A stretch of 64,000 nucleotides of DNA from Norana najaformis (taxonomy: Eukaryota; Annelida; Clitellata; Crassiclitellata; Hormogastridae), in assembly GCA_964023275.1 (NCBI GenBank), contig OZ029919.1, positions 6,839,623 through 6,903,622 of the forward strand, given 5' to 3'. This document shows, one piece after another, positions 9,801 through 24,700 of the stretch. The notes beneath the pieces are model-generated. The model was given only the letters and a program-made list of their open reading frames with translations. It was not told where the DNA came from and did no database searches. The stretch's first letter is position 1. Every line of letters begins with the position of its first letter. The position numbers and the translations under genes were made by a program.

Positions 9801-12800
9801 GACCTTAAATGGCGTGGCTTCCATTCAAACGGGCTGCGGTGGTGAAGGATCTCTCCTGATAAATTCATTGAAAAGGAGGTCGAAGACATAGGAGGCTATA
9901 GAAAACATGTACATTGAAATTTATCCTTTTGAATGTGTAATAAGAATTTTGGGCTGTCACTTCTACTAAAAAGCTAACTTGAAAGAAACGGAAGGCAAGC
10001 CTAGAACAATGAAATGCCTTTTAGTCGGATGTGTTCCAGGCCTCTGTTTGAGTTACTGCTATGTTTAAAGGTTGTGATGCTTTAAGAGATAAGAAATTTT
10101 GTTCAGCTGTTTGCCACAATGGTAGTAGGTCTACTGATGCTCGTTTGAACAATTGAACTGAATGTTTGAATACATCAGCTGTTATTGTCCCGAGAAGTGA
10201 TACCCTTGTACATTTTGGGCCAATGCCTTCTGTTCAGAACTTTCAATGAATTATTATTGTGGATTAGTTAGGATATCTGAATTTTTCAGGTCACGCTGGA
10301 AAATGCGCTTGGGGCTTGAAAAAATAACCAGAATGAATTATGGAATGACGGATGATTTGTGACATAAATGTAAATTTAAATCTTTGAAATTTCCCTGCAA
10401 CACACAAACTCTACATCAGAGAGACCAGCTTGTTTGCTGGTGCTCTAGGAAATCAGGGTTGTGAATGAGCCATTTTGTTTGACAGTTTTGCTTGAACAGA
10501 TTAAATCTATGAATCTGTGACTTTGGAATGTACCAGAGGAGTTTAGAACAAAGACAAATGATGTGTGCTGCTACTTTCTTCATTCCTACAGTTTGTGCAG
10601 AAATGCTTTCCAGAAGCATCACACTTGCCATAAAAACAGTTTTCACACTCTCTCCCATTTCTTGTAGTGTATTGAGCAATGACCCAACAAATTAAAGAAA
10701 AAAAGGGGCATTGAAAAGAAAGAATAAATAACAAGTGGGGCATTGTTGAGGTGCTAGAGTCAGGGCAGTTTAAAGAAAATTTTGTCAATGTCGATATCTC
10801 GCAAATATAAAATAAGTTTGAACAGGAAGTTCAAAATTGAGTAAATATTGAGACAGACCTGTGTAAATTTGTACTTTCGTGACTTCACATTTGGACACTG
10901 ATATGCCTGGTGTTTTTTTTATGAAACATCTACAGCAGAATTTAATTTTTCGAAAGCATTAAATTGTATTATGTGACATTAGTTTATTAGTATTTGGTTT
11001 ATGATTTTTACGTGGTAGACTGTTTACCAGTGACCGTACAAAGATTCTCAGAGGCCGACTGCGTTTGATCAACGTTACTGCAGAGGACAATGGAGTTTTT
11101 TCTTGCACCGGGCGAAATGTTGCAGGACAGGTTGATAGTACTGACAATTTCCTGTTAAATGTGGCAGGTAAAGCGCTGTTTTTCAGATTTTTTTATTTAT
11201 CAACTCATAGATTCATATGCGTGTGCTTTTATGTTGTTATGATTTTTATTTCTTGAATCTCTAATGCATACAGTGATGCTATTTTACTCTGCAGTGGGCT
11301 TTTAATTTGTACACTGATATTTGGTTTGCTTGGCATTCTGTCTGGGATTAGCAATAAAGGGAGGTGGCACTATGGCAGAGAGGAAAATGCCTTGGCTTTT
11401 TACCTCTGAGATCCAGGTTTAAATCTCAGGTCTGTCTTGCAAAATCGACACGGATCTTATTGTCGAACTGTGAAGCAACCTCTGAGGCCATCACATCGGT
11501 ATGAGGGCATCCTTAAACCCGAAGTACTAGTAAATAAAGGGATCCTTTACCTTTCTGCTTTAAATTGAAGTCAAGAAAACCTGTTCAAAGAAAATTTGAT
11601 TCAGAGCAAACTTGTTTAAATGTAAATGTACACGCGTTTCTATATCCACAATATGGCCTTGACCCTGCTCAGTTTTCAATGAATTTTGATCCGGTTAGAT
11701 TCTTCACCACTGCTGCTCACAGGCAGCTATGCAATGATTAATCTGTATCCAGGATAGACTTTCACAGGAAGTTTTGCCATTTGAATATGATTTGCAGTGA
11801 CATGACAGTCGACTGCTTCTTGTGATCACTGGAAAACCAAAGAGAGTTGCAGGGAAAATCAGAGGCAACGCATATATAACCCGTGTTTTGATTCAGATTC
11901 CTGCTAACTGCACACATCATGAACTGTTGCTGCCAATCAAACTGGCCACTCATTTCGTCAGGTTTCATGGTTCATGTGTGTCTGGGTTAATAACTTTATT
12001 CTGTGTATATATGACTAGTGCTTCACAACAGAGGCCAGTCGGTACAACGACCAAGATGAGTGTTATCCAGGATTCACTAAAATTAAAAGCCTGTTCATAT
12101 CTGGGGTTTGTACTTACTTGGCCTTTTCAGTAGGCTGCTTCAAGCTACACTGATCAGCTGATGGATACACAGCAGTAAACGGACCCAGGGTGAATTTTGA
12201 CTCTTTAGGGATTGTGTTTGCTCCACCTTAATGAAATATTTTAACCCAAGATAGCTGCTGTCTAGAAAACAGTTATTTCATAAGCAGAACTTTGATAAAT
12301 TTTTATTTCAGAAGCCAGGTTTAACGTTGATTTCAAAGCCAGTTTTGCTCTTTGGTTTCAAAGCCAGTTTTTACTCATTGAATGCAAAAACCAGTTTAAC
12401 TTTTGCTAAGCCAGTTTCACCCAACCGATTTCCAGAGAGTATGGGTTTGAGCCTCCCCTGAGCTGCTTCTGTGTAGGAACGTTGAGCAAGACTTTCACTC
12501 GCAACTGCTCAGCATCATTGATTGATGCTTACTGTAGTCATTAGGCAGTGGCGCATAACAAAAGCAGAAATTTAAAAAACTTTCCAAGCCAGTTAACCGG
12601 AATACCAATGACTAATCCCTTTGGTTGCAGCATTAAGAATGGGGAAGCCATAAATTATATGGTGGGGGGGTCACTGGTTCTTCCTACAAGGACTACAACA
12701 TGTGGAGTCTGCTTAGCTCTTTGATTGGCAACTATGCGTCAAATGAAATCTTCTTTGGTGCCAGTTTCAGTTTCCAGTATCTGAACAATTAAGTAATTAA

Positions 12801-15800
12801 TTTAACTCTAAAACCTATTGTAATCTGGCACTACTGGCTGTCATGAATAGTAGTAACTTATTCGAGAGCCCCCCCCCCCCCCCCCGAAACATTTACTGTG
12901 AAGGGACCTTGAGCAAGTCTTTCCGCACAATTTTTGCTCTGCGTCATTGACTGATACTCGGTCAAAATGTATTGGTGCTTAATAAATAAGAAATAATAAT
13001 GAGCTGGTAATGAGCTGGTTGCAGCTGAAGTCATTGTGGCCAAAATAGGGGTTGTTTTTGATAACTGTGCTACTGGATTCTTTTAATCATAGGTGATGGT
13101 TTGGCGCCACTGAAGGCTGAGAGCTTTATAAAGTTTCTGCTGGTGAGAAGAAATGATTCGGCCATGTTTCACTGTGAATATAACTCCGCTGTCGTCTCTA
13201 CGGAGTGGCACTTTGAACAGAAGAAATTGGCCAGCTCTGCCAAGTATGACCTATGAATTCTATGTAACACACAGAAAAGGGACTCCTTCAGTATTCCTTC
13301 ATTTTCCTTCGTACAAGTTTATACTAATACAGCAACATAGAAATTCTAGCGTGCAAAGTGATTAAACAAGTATTTTATTAATCTAAATGTTGATTTAGGA
13401 TTTGGCCATCGATATTGGCATCTCTCTTGTTACCGCTGTTGGGTAGATCTTTCTTAAGACTGCTAATTGTTTTCTAGAATTTTTCTGGATTGTTTTCTGT
13501 TTCCTTGTTTTCTAGTTTCCTTGTTGCTCACTCCATATGCATTGGTTTAATCACAGATATACACTCTTCACAAACGGTTCACTTCTGATACAGAACGTGG
13601 ATCGTAACGATGTTGGTTACTATCGATGTGTGGGAGTCGCTGAAATCGGACAAAGTCAGACATTTGTTGCTGAACTGCGCCTGGCTTGTAAGTTGACTCT
13701 GTTTAGCAGCTAATTGGTACATAATGTGAAGATTTGTTGACTAAGAATATTATAGGACCACCCCTCTGGAATAGGCTCCCACCAGAATTACGACAATTAT
13801 CTGATCCATCATACGAACTCACCATCACTTCAGTCTTCACAATCTCTCTGCAGATCTTGCATTCAGAACTGCAAACACTCGTCTTACACAGATCCTATCC
13901 TGATTCCTCTTCTTCCCTTTATCTATCCTGGAAATCCAACTCCAAGCATCATCCACCATAGCCTGCCTGCCTGCCTGCATTTTGATCTGGAACAAACCCT
14001 TCCTGCCTATCGATTTTGTTTTGACTGAGTACCTATGAATAATCTGGTTCCTATGACTTTGCTTTCGTAGAAACACTGTACTCACACTGTAGAAATCTTG
14101 AGTTTACGACTACAATTACGATTAAATAAATGAGCGACTGACTACTAATATTTACACTTGAATATTTGCATACTTAGCTAATAGCAATTACGAGAAGTTT
14201 ATCATCATTTTTCATCACAGTGGATGTGGAAGTTATGTATGCCATGTTTTTAAGATGACTGCAATGGCCAATGTATGACTTGCATATCAGTTGAGATTTA
14301 TATGTGAAGCTGATTTATATCGGACATGTATGTATTGTGTAATGTAACGTGTGAAGAATTTGAATAACACCCAGTCTTGTTCTATGTCTGAAAGGGTACT
14401 GTATAAATAGTCTGAATGAACAAATGAATGAATGAATGAACAAATGAATGAATGAATGAACAGGTGAACTAAAGTCTCAGAGGTGCTGCCAATCCAGTTG
14501 CAGTGGAGGAAACCCTTTTCCAGAAGTTTATATTTTCAAAGGTTTGACAGGATCTTGTGTATATATATATATTTATATTTATGCAGCTTGAAGTTTATAT
14601 AATGCACTTATAAGTGCAACACACCTACGCTATGAAACACACATATGCAATATATATGTGTGTATGTATACCTGGAGTTTACATATAGGTATGTATATAA
14701 ATATATATGTGTGTCATACTGTATATATCGGTGGAAGATTTTACACGGTATTTCTCATCTACTTTCTGTTGCCATATTCCATTTCTCGTAGACTTGGATG
14801 AAATGACGGATTCTCTGATGGACCCTGTTTCAACAGCTCCAATAATCATTCCAGTGAATGGAAAAGTGGACGTCCGCTGTCACCGACCGAATGGTCTTCC
14901 AACTCCAACGCTGAGGTAAGACAGTCATGAAATACTTAAGTTGCAGCCCTTAGAGGAATCCTGCAGGTTATTTAAATATTTTGTTGTGGTCGGTTTAATC
15001 TGCTTAGATGTTAGTGTTTTTAATTTGTGGTTTCCTATAACTCCTTTTTCCTATCACTCCTTTTGTGCAATGGCCCAACAAATAAAAGAAAAAGTGGGGC
15101 ATTGGGCTACAGAGGCTACAACGGACATAGACATTGTCTTGTTGGGTCATGTAAGGTCACTGCACGTGCCTTTGAGACTATCATTTAATTGTGCACACTA
15201 CTAATGTCTGTTTAACTTTGTAACTTTTTGTTTAATTTGTATATTGTTTCAGTTGGCCAGCTAATCATTTAGCTAGCCAATTTATCATTTTAATATTTGC
15301 TGCCAACTTTAAAATCACACTTGCATAGTAGATCAGTTAGACAGTCATGTGTTTAGCACATTTGTGAGGTCCTTAAAAGGCACTATATTAAGTAATGTAA
15401 TAATAATAATTATAATTAGTAACTTCTAATGTGCCGGTGTCTAATGCACAAGGCATCAACCGATGGCGCACCCTAGCCAAGCTGCAATCAGGTCAGTATC
15501 CAGAAGGTCAGTCCACAAGACAGAGAGGCAGTCTCCAGTGGAATAGTAGAATGAAAAACACATACATACATAATTACGATAGTCATTTGCCAAGTTCCAG
15601 CACTATATATGCATAGTGGTGTATTACATTTCAAGGTATTAATTTGTCCACAGGTGGATCAACCCGTATCAGGTCCAGGTGGTGGAAACTGATCATCGTA
15701 TCAAAGCCGTTGATGGGATTCTAAGTCTGATTAATGTCGAAGAAATGGATAGTGGTAGCTACACCTGTCAGGCTTCCAACATGGCAGCCACACGAAGTCG

Positions 15801-18800
15801 TTCAATTTCCATCATTGTGTCAGGTATGCATGGCCATAAATATAATGTAATCGAAATTGTAAACACAAAGTTTCTAAAGCGCTGCTTAAAAGCAAACCGC
15901 AGGGCACCAGCCTATTCACAAGTACTGCGTCAAGTCAGTGGGGTTATCTAAAGCTGCCATGTCAAGAACCAAGTGCGGTTTGCCAGAAGATCAGCGAGAA
16001 AAGGGGAGAGAAGATGTTAGGGTGGGTTGTGTTTAAGTATATTTGTCAATATAAATGTGTCAATGTACAGATGCTTCTGTGCACACTTTGGCAAATTAAA
16101 GGTTTAAGTAACCAAATATTGATTGGTTAAATTGCTGTTAAGAAATCATAAGGTGGATGAATACAGAAATAAATATCATTCTTTCATTCATTCCTTCATT
16201 CATGCGTTTGTTCAGTCATTCGGTATCCACTCTGAATTGCTACCAGCTGTGTCAAAAGAGGTTTTCAAGTGTTTATTATAGACCACATAGCACTGCTGGC
16301 CAAAAGAATTTTTCTCAATTAATTTAAGTTTTTTCTTGTTCAGAGTAAATTATCAGCATCAAAAGCAACAAGTCAACTGGAAACAGTTATTTTTATTAGT
16401 GCTTTGATCATTTTAGTTGCTCCAAAGATCAGTCGGCCACCACTCAGCACTCGCGTTCTGGAAGGTGCAACTGCAACTTTTGATTGTAAAGTGATTGCAA
16501 CACCTTTTCCAGTTACGGTGATCACATGGACTTTTGAAGAAGGCCCTCTGAAGGTCAGCTTTTGTTACCGCGGATGGTTATTAAATATGTGAGTGGTTAA
16601 TTCTTGCATTTACACAGATGGTACTTAAATATTGTAATCATAATCGTAATCATAAGCCTGAGATTTCTACAGCACCCAATGAAAGCTTAGTCACGGGAAC
16701 CAGCTTATTCACAGGCTCAGTCAAAACAAAATCGATAGGCTGAAAGGGTTCGGTTCCAGATCAAGATCCAAGAGTTAGGCAGGCAGGCAGGCAGTCAGAC
16801 GGCTATGGTGGATGGTGTTTGGAATTGAATGCAGTACAGTACAATAAAACTATAATTTAATAATGCCATCTTTACAAAATTCAGAAGTGCACTTTGAAGC
16901 CAAGAAACAGGAGGCATTAAGGAACATGAACTGGAAAGCGAGATAAGGGAAGAAGAAGAATCAGTATAGGATCTGTGCAAGAGAAGTGTTTTCAGTTTTT
17001 AATGATGGATCTGTGCAGAGATTGCAAGAGGTGAATTGTTGGTGAGTTTGCTTGATGGGTCAGATAATTGTCGTAATTCTGGTTGGAGTTTGCATTATAT
17101 AAATAAATAGTTATTTCTTGCATTCTGCCCAGCTGGTTATTGAATAAATAATTTGCTAATTCTTGCTTTTTACACATTTGGTTGTTTATTGATACAGTGT
17201 AATCTGTTACTTATATTTATTTACCTTCAGTTGTTGTTTCTTTGTTTAACTCATTATCACCCTCTTTCTTTGTCTTCTGTCCTTCATTTGGTATCTGGTT
17301 ATTAAGAGCCAGAGGGCTTGAACTGATCCAAGCAAGAGCCCAGATGAACTCACTCATGCATACACTCTTGCACGCTTTCACATTTGCACACACACACACA
17401 CACCTACACACACACATACATACACACGCACACACACACACACGTGCACACACACACACACCGACACAATGCTTTTCCAGGTACAGCTTGGGGCTGCTAG
17501 AGAATTCCCTGAGCATGGTTTTATGGGTGGATGCCCTTCCAGCTGGCGACCTTTGTTCTTCTTGGAAATGTAAAGTAGGGGGCAACTTTATTTCTTACCC
17601 TTAGGGCACAGGAACAAGGACCATAACAGACGTTACCTCCTGATTCTGCTGCTTGATTAATTCTGCTCACAGAATCTGATGTGTCTGATTCAGTGTTTCT
17701 TTTGAACCTCAGATCGTGGATGGCGTTGTCAGTAAGTAAGTAGATTATGGAGATACGGATGAATGTGACTTGGGGTTTTTCAGAATTAATTTGATCTGTT
17801 CCTCTTCCTCCACCGCCACACCACCACCACTTCCTCCTCCTTCTACTCTTCTCCTGTATACTCTTCCTTCTCCTCCTCCTGCCAGTCCTATTCCTCTTAT
17901 ATTGGTCTTTCTGCAGAACATCCTCCTATTTGGCTTTCCTTTTACTTCTCCTTCTCTGACTTCTAGTCCTCTTCCTCAAACTGTTATCCTTCCTACAGCT
18001 CACCCATTAGTATGCCTTCACCTCTTCTTGCTTCTTCTTCTTCTCCTTGTCATTCATCTTCACATCCTCTGCCTTCCATCCTCGGCTTTCATCCTCTTCC
18101 TCTTCTTCTTTTTTGTGGTTCTCCTTCCCTTCTTCCCGCTGATGGCAGACGACGACTTGGAGCCGAGGCCACCAACATTGCTCATAGATCATCATTCCCC
18201 GCACCCTTGGTCCCAGCTACATTTTTTTCTTTAAGGTGAAACCTAAATGCAAGCATCCCACTGCAATCGAGCTCTCTGTCATCACCAGCGTCGTTAGCAG
18301 TTTCTTTTTGCCCATATTTCCATCCACAGAAGACAGAATCGTGCAGTCTGATGTTCCTCGTATCCTTCGTTCTCCAGCCATGGCCTGTTCTCGTTCTTGT
18401 TCTGCTGCCAGTGAGGGTGACTGACGGCCTAACGCCTCAGGGCCAGGCTTTCTTCTTCTTGAGGTTAACACATGTTCCCACTTGACCTCCGTTTCTCCAT
18501 GCTCTGCCCGGTTACATGGGTAACATGCGCAGTGAAGACGGATTTGGTGGGTTGCTGAATTATTCCCTCAGCCGCAACTGCTATTTCTGTCACTGTCTTG
18601 TTTACTGGCCACTCCTCAATGCCCTTTGCGCAGGTCGATCTTCCAGTCCTACCTGTTTCTTTGTAGGCCTACCTGCTGGAGGATTTGGAGGAGATGGTGA
18701 TTAAAGACTTAACCTGATAATAGGGACAGGCAGAGATGAAGATGATCAGGTGATGATGATGATGATGATGATGATGAAGCTGATGTTGATGCTGCTGATG

Positions 18801-21727
18801 ATGATAACGAACAGATGATGAACAGATGATGAAGATCGTGGTGGTGATGTTGATGATGATGGTGGTGATGTTGATGGTGCTGGTGGTGGTGATGATGATG
18901 ATGATGAAGCTGATGCTGATGCTGATGCTGATGATGATAACGAACAGATGATGAACAGATGATGAAGATCATGGTGGTGATGGTGATGGTGGTGGTGATG
19001 ATGTTGATGTTGATGTTGTTGTTGATGATGATGATGATGTTGATGTTGTTGTTGTTGATGATGATCATGATGATGACGATGATGATGACAGAATGTGTAA
19101 GGTTACTTAACACCAAGTGCTGCCTTTTTAGTTATCTACTTACCTGTTTATTTGCTCTCATTCACCTGGTAGAAACTGTTTTCTGTTGCCTTTTGCATAT
19201 CTAAGTTTTTTTGTGTTTATTTGCCTGTGTTGTGTTTGGGTGTTTTCATGTTTGTATGTTCATTTTTGTAAATTTGGGTTTGTATGTTCAGGTTTGTCTG
19301 TTTCTGTTTGTCTTTTAATGTCTGTGTTTGCATATCTGTTTACATTAATGTGTTAATGCTTGTTAATGCTTGTGTATTCAAGTTGGTGTGTTATTGTTTC
19401 TGTGTTTACATTTTTACTTTTACGTTAGTATTTAGTTTTCATAAAATTTTGTAATCATAAGTTTGAGATTTCTAGAGTGCCTAACAAAAGCTAAGTTGCG
19501 GGAACCAGCTTATTTACAAGTACTCAGTGAAAACAAAATCGTTAGGCAAGAAGGTTTCGGTTCCAGGTCGAGAACCAATAGTCAGGCAGCAGACAGTCTT
19601 TCATTTTCTGCTATTGTGAAACCTTGATTTGCACTAAACTATGACATCATCAGTTGATAATATAATAAACCTGTGATTGTAAAGACTGTTCATGTTAGAT
19701 GATTTACAGAATGTCTGATTTGATCGCAGGATACTTACTGATTTGCACAAAGCAAATGAGATGATGTCAATCGATTTCTGTCTCTGACCTCCGTAACCTC
19801 ATAGATTTTGCCTGATAAGCAGGCGGTTCATTCATTCAGACAGTTGATGACATTGGCGATGACACACAGCGACACTTTTGCAATGATTCACACGTCGTAT
19901 GTGCAGGCACTATTGACGCCATTGCAGTTGGCACCTTCAGCTACGATCGCTCAGATGTTATTCTATTGTTGTTGCTGTTTATGAATTATTTGTCAGTGTT
20001 CGTACCAAGTAGATGCCGAATGCTGCACTAGACCAAATATCAATTAATAATTAATTAGTCATTGTTTCCACAGCTTTGATTCAGGGTTATTTGAAACTCA
20101 TGTCTTTGCACACTAGGATCCAACCATGTAAACTGAATAGAATGACTGCTCATTGCTTGAAAAATGCAAATACTATTGGGAGATAGGGACATGACCACTT
20201 GGGTCCCACTCAACATTAATGTTGGATGGGATGGATGGATAGACATCCATGTATTACACATGTTGCATTAACTACATTTACGTTGTCATCCATATGTAAT
20301 ACATAGACTGCAAATTACACTTGTATGTGTTTCAATTGCTGTTTGGTGCTACTCATAATTAGTTTATTTAATGTACATACATACTTGCATACTTACATAC
20401 ATTTAGACATACATATACACATACATGTAAACAACCTACTACATGCATACATACAGATACTCTTCACACGCATACATACATGCAAACAGACATTCATACA
20501 TACTGGTGTACATGCATACACCAGTCATACATACATGCATACATACACATGCATACATGCAGATAGACATGTTTACATGCACACAGCATACATACATTCA
20601 TGCATACAGACACATGGATGCATATGCATACATACGCAATTACACATGCATACATACATACATTCATGCATACATACACATACCCTTACACACGTACATA
20701 CATACATACATATACTTAAGTTCGTATATACGTACACAGGCTACTTTTAAATAAATGGAGATTGTTTAATTATTTTTCGGGTAGAATGCAAGTGGACGAT
20801 TGTTGGTGGACGAGAGACTCGGAATTCTGACAGTGACCGGGGTCCACCAACTGGACGAAGGAAACTATGCGTGTGTTGTGAAGTCACATGGTCATCCAGC
20901 GGTCATCTCTTCAAATGCACACCTTTACGTCGAAAGTAAATACAAACTCATGGTTTCAATAACTAGAAGCGAACTCAGCCTTTGCGGCCATTCTAAAAGG
21001 AAAGCCGGTCTTCCAGCCGTCTGAAACTTGGGGCTGATGACATTGTATCGTTATGGGGTGATAAATTTGTCGTACATCTGGTGTTTTCGATCAGTAACGA
21101 CTTATTTTTGTGTATAATGGGTTGCGTTTTCATGCACGGAGGTGGGATGGCGTCAGTAGCGGGTGTAATTTTGGATATGAAAACTGCAGCGTGAAATGGA
21201 AATGTTTCGTCTTTTCGCTTGACCTCTGATGCTATAGGGTCGGTCATTAAAAGTGCGTTGATCAGGCGTTTTCATCTGACGCAGCAGGACTTGTGATTCA
21301 GACGTTCGTTAATGTGTGTTGGATGTTTCATTTGCTCTGTTTTTAATGGTTGCTTGTCTTGTCATGGCAGCATTTGATTAAGATGTTGCTTCAGATATCT
21401 CTCTCTCTAGCTGTCTCTCTCTCTGTCTCTCTCTCTCTCTCTTTCACTCTCTCTGTCTCTCTCTCTCACAGGTCTCTGCTGTCTTCCTGCATCTCTCTAT
21501 ATCGATTTCTTAGTAGTGACTGCAGTATGATGAATCACGACAATAATAAGGACAGGCAAAGCTGAAGATTTTGATGATGATCAGATGATTATTATAATGA
21601 TGATGACGATGATAATGCTGCTGCTGCTGATGATGATGAGATGATGAAGATGCTTATGTTCAGATGATGATGATGATGAGTTGATGATGGTCAGATGATG
21701 ACAATGATGTTTAGATGATGATGACGG

Positions 21728-21758
<31 letters not shown>

Positions 21759-24700
21759 AGCAAATGAAGTGACCTCAGCTATAAAATGAGTGACAATGAT
21801 TGCAGCCACAGGTGGTGCTGATGATGATGATGCTGATGATATTCTGAAAACAATGACAAAGATGCATAGCCTGTGTATGTGTTCATGCATGCATTTATGT
21901 GTGTAAATATGTATGTATGTATTTATGTATGTATGTATAGGTATGCATATAGGTATGTTTGTATGTAATGTGTACACAATGTATGTCTGTCTGCCTGTAT
22001 GCCTGCCTGACTCTCTGTCTGTCTGTCTGCCTATCAGTCTGTCTGTCTGTCTGCCTGCCTGCCTGTCTGTCTGTCTGCTTGCCTACCTGTCTGTCTGTTT
22101 GTCTGTCTCTGTCTGTCTGTCTCAGTATCTCTCCGTGGGTGAACTCCCGTGAGAATAGCAGTGTGCACAGAGCCATGCGGTGTAGTTCTACATGGATGTC
22201 ATGCAATTGCCTATTCATTGAGGAAGGTGTTAATCTCACTGTAGACCTTATCACGTGATCATGTTCCCTGGATGTTGACTGAAACCCAGTGCGTGTCTAA
22301 TACAATGACAACCTGTTGGATATTCCCATCACATTAGGCACGTTCAATCACCCGGCTCCGACAGAAATTGCTAGAACCAGGGCAGACGCCTACTTCAGAT
22401 CAAAGGTTCATTATGTTGATTGTAATTTGTCTTGGTTAGCATTGACATCATAACTAATTTGGTAATTCCATGCCCACGACAGTTCCGAGGCAGAGTAACT
22501 ACCTCTCCTGATTGATTTATAAATGTTACTGGCAGCGACAGAAGGAAAACTGATGCTGACTTATGGAAATGTTTGCATCAGTTTGGCATGATCGGAATGC
22601 TGTGAAGATATTGAGTGAACGTGATGGATAATCGATTAACAATAATTTTAAGGTGCAACAGGCCAGGATTGCTTTTGCAATGAGTGAAACAGGAAATTTC
22701 TGTAAAGAACTGTGGTATCATCTTTCGGTAATAATAATAATAATAAGACAATTTATATAGCCCCGTAGCACAGCCAAGGCCGAAGGTAATGTCAGTTCTG
22801 GCACCTGGTGGGCAGTTTTTAATCTGTGGGAAGGGGGACGGTCGTCCCTCTGGCCACCTTAAAAATATAAGCAGGTACATGTAGGTCAGGTCGGTCCACT
22901 GCTGGTCAGTGTAACCGTTTTTGGACTGGTCATTGTGACCCTTTTGGGGTGACCTACTGACTTTCACAGCAATTGCTTTGACGGTTGCACCAAACTGATT
23001 TTTTGACAGAGCTTGACAGCCAGCTCGTTCAACAGTGCTGAAGCAAGTTGTATGACTCATCTCTAACTGTTTTTCAACTGCACATATAGAATGCATGCGT
23101 GTAGGCCTATGTATGTACCAGACGTACGTCTGTGTTTATGTACTGTACATGTGTGTATGTACTGGGGTGGGCACTGGCATGTATGTATGTCGATTTATAT
23201 GACACCTCTTACAAAACAAACTATTCAAGGTGCTCAAGTACCAACATAGATGTATGTATTTTTCCAATATATATGAATTTATATAAATACATATATATGT
23301 ATATGGGTTTTTTATATGTATATGTATGTTTGTGTGTCCATGTATGTGCATTTGTATATGTATGCATATGTGTGTATATGAATGTTCTAATGTATTTATG
23401 TGTCTGTATACCATTATGCATCGTATTTTATATGTATCAGGTTAGGGTTGTTACTTTCATTTTCGTCTTTTTGTTAGAAGTTCTATTGAAAGGCTTCATG
23501 AAAAATCTATGTTAACTTTTTTATGTAACAGAACAACTGAAGTTTAAGCCAGTGCCAAAAAACACAAAACTCGACTTTGGATCACCAGGAAAGATTGCAT
23601 GCCATGCAGAAGGTCGCTCCACTCCGTCCATTCGGTGGCTAAAAGATGGTCGCAGTGACCTTCCATCTCACATCGATGATGTTGAAGGAATCCTTCACAT
23701 CCAGACGGTTCAGTACTCTGATGCGGGAAACTACACCTGTGTCGCGACTAATGAGCAGGGAACGATCAACACTACCTTCAGAGTTGACATTGTTGGTCAG
23801 TAGAGGGTGCAAGCCACTTTTTAAAATGGTTACTCGAGGATTCGAATTTACAGAAATATTTAATTATTGAACATAAGTGTTGATAGCATAACTAGCGGTA
23901 ACTACACAACCATTTGACAACTATCACTTTGGCAAACAACGGGAACAGAAAGATCAGCTCAGCAAGGTATATGCATGCCTACGATACCTTGCTCAGCCGA
24001 TGGACTCATGGCGTGTTAACAGATGTCTTACTTACTTACCATATGAGTTTTTCTTCCAAACATCTTGTGTGTGCATAAGTAAATTTGGGATCCATGGCTG
24101 CAACCGTGTTTTATCCGAGTTCACGTTATATCAACATGTGCTATAGCTGATCACTCCTTAGGAGAGATTAACTCTAGCCAGGAGACAAACACGTGCCATA
24201 GCAAAAGTCTAGTGTACTTTAAGCTGCAAGATTAACATACTAAGATTTGCTATCCTTCTCAGTTTAGAATAGTACTTTAGTGTTTGGGTTGTCATTTGAA
24301 TTCTGTGCGCAGGTTCTGCATGTTTGACACGTTTTTTGTGTTGCAGTAAAGCCCCGACTGCAAGTGAAACCAGTGAACACGACTGTGAAAGAAGGTACGA
24401 CAGCCATGTTCCACTGCATTGCTGTTGGTGACCCTAGTCCAACGGTTCACTGGGATCACAACAACAAAGTCAACGACTTCAGTTCAGATCGAATCAAGGT
24501 ACAGTTGTTATTGTAATTGTAATTGTAATTTGAGATTTATATAGCACCTCTTAGAGGATAAACTCAACATAAGTGCTTCTGACCCGAAAAAGTAAAATCA
24601 CTGTTGAACAGTAGTCTTCAGGCGCCTGCAGAATACTGAGAGGGGGAGAGAAAGTTATAAATACATTCCATCTGTTAGCATAATGTAATGCAATTAATGC

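Noticed and set aside
17770..18234. 154-codon Pro/Leu/Ser frame
   Set aside because: Produced by a polypyrimidine tract inside a PTK7 intron.
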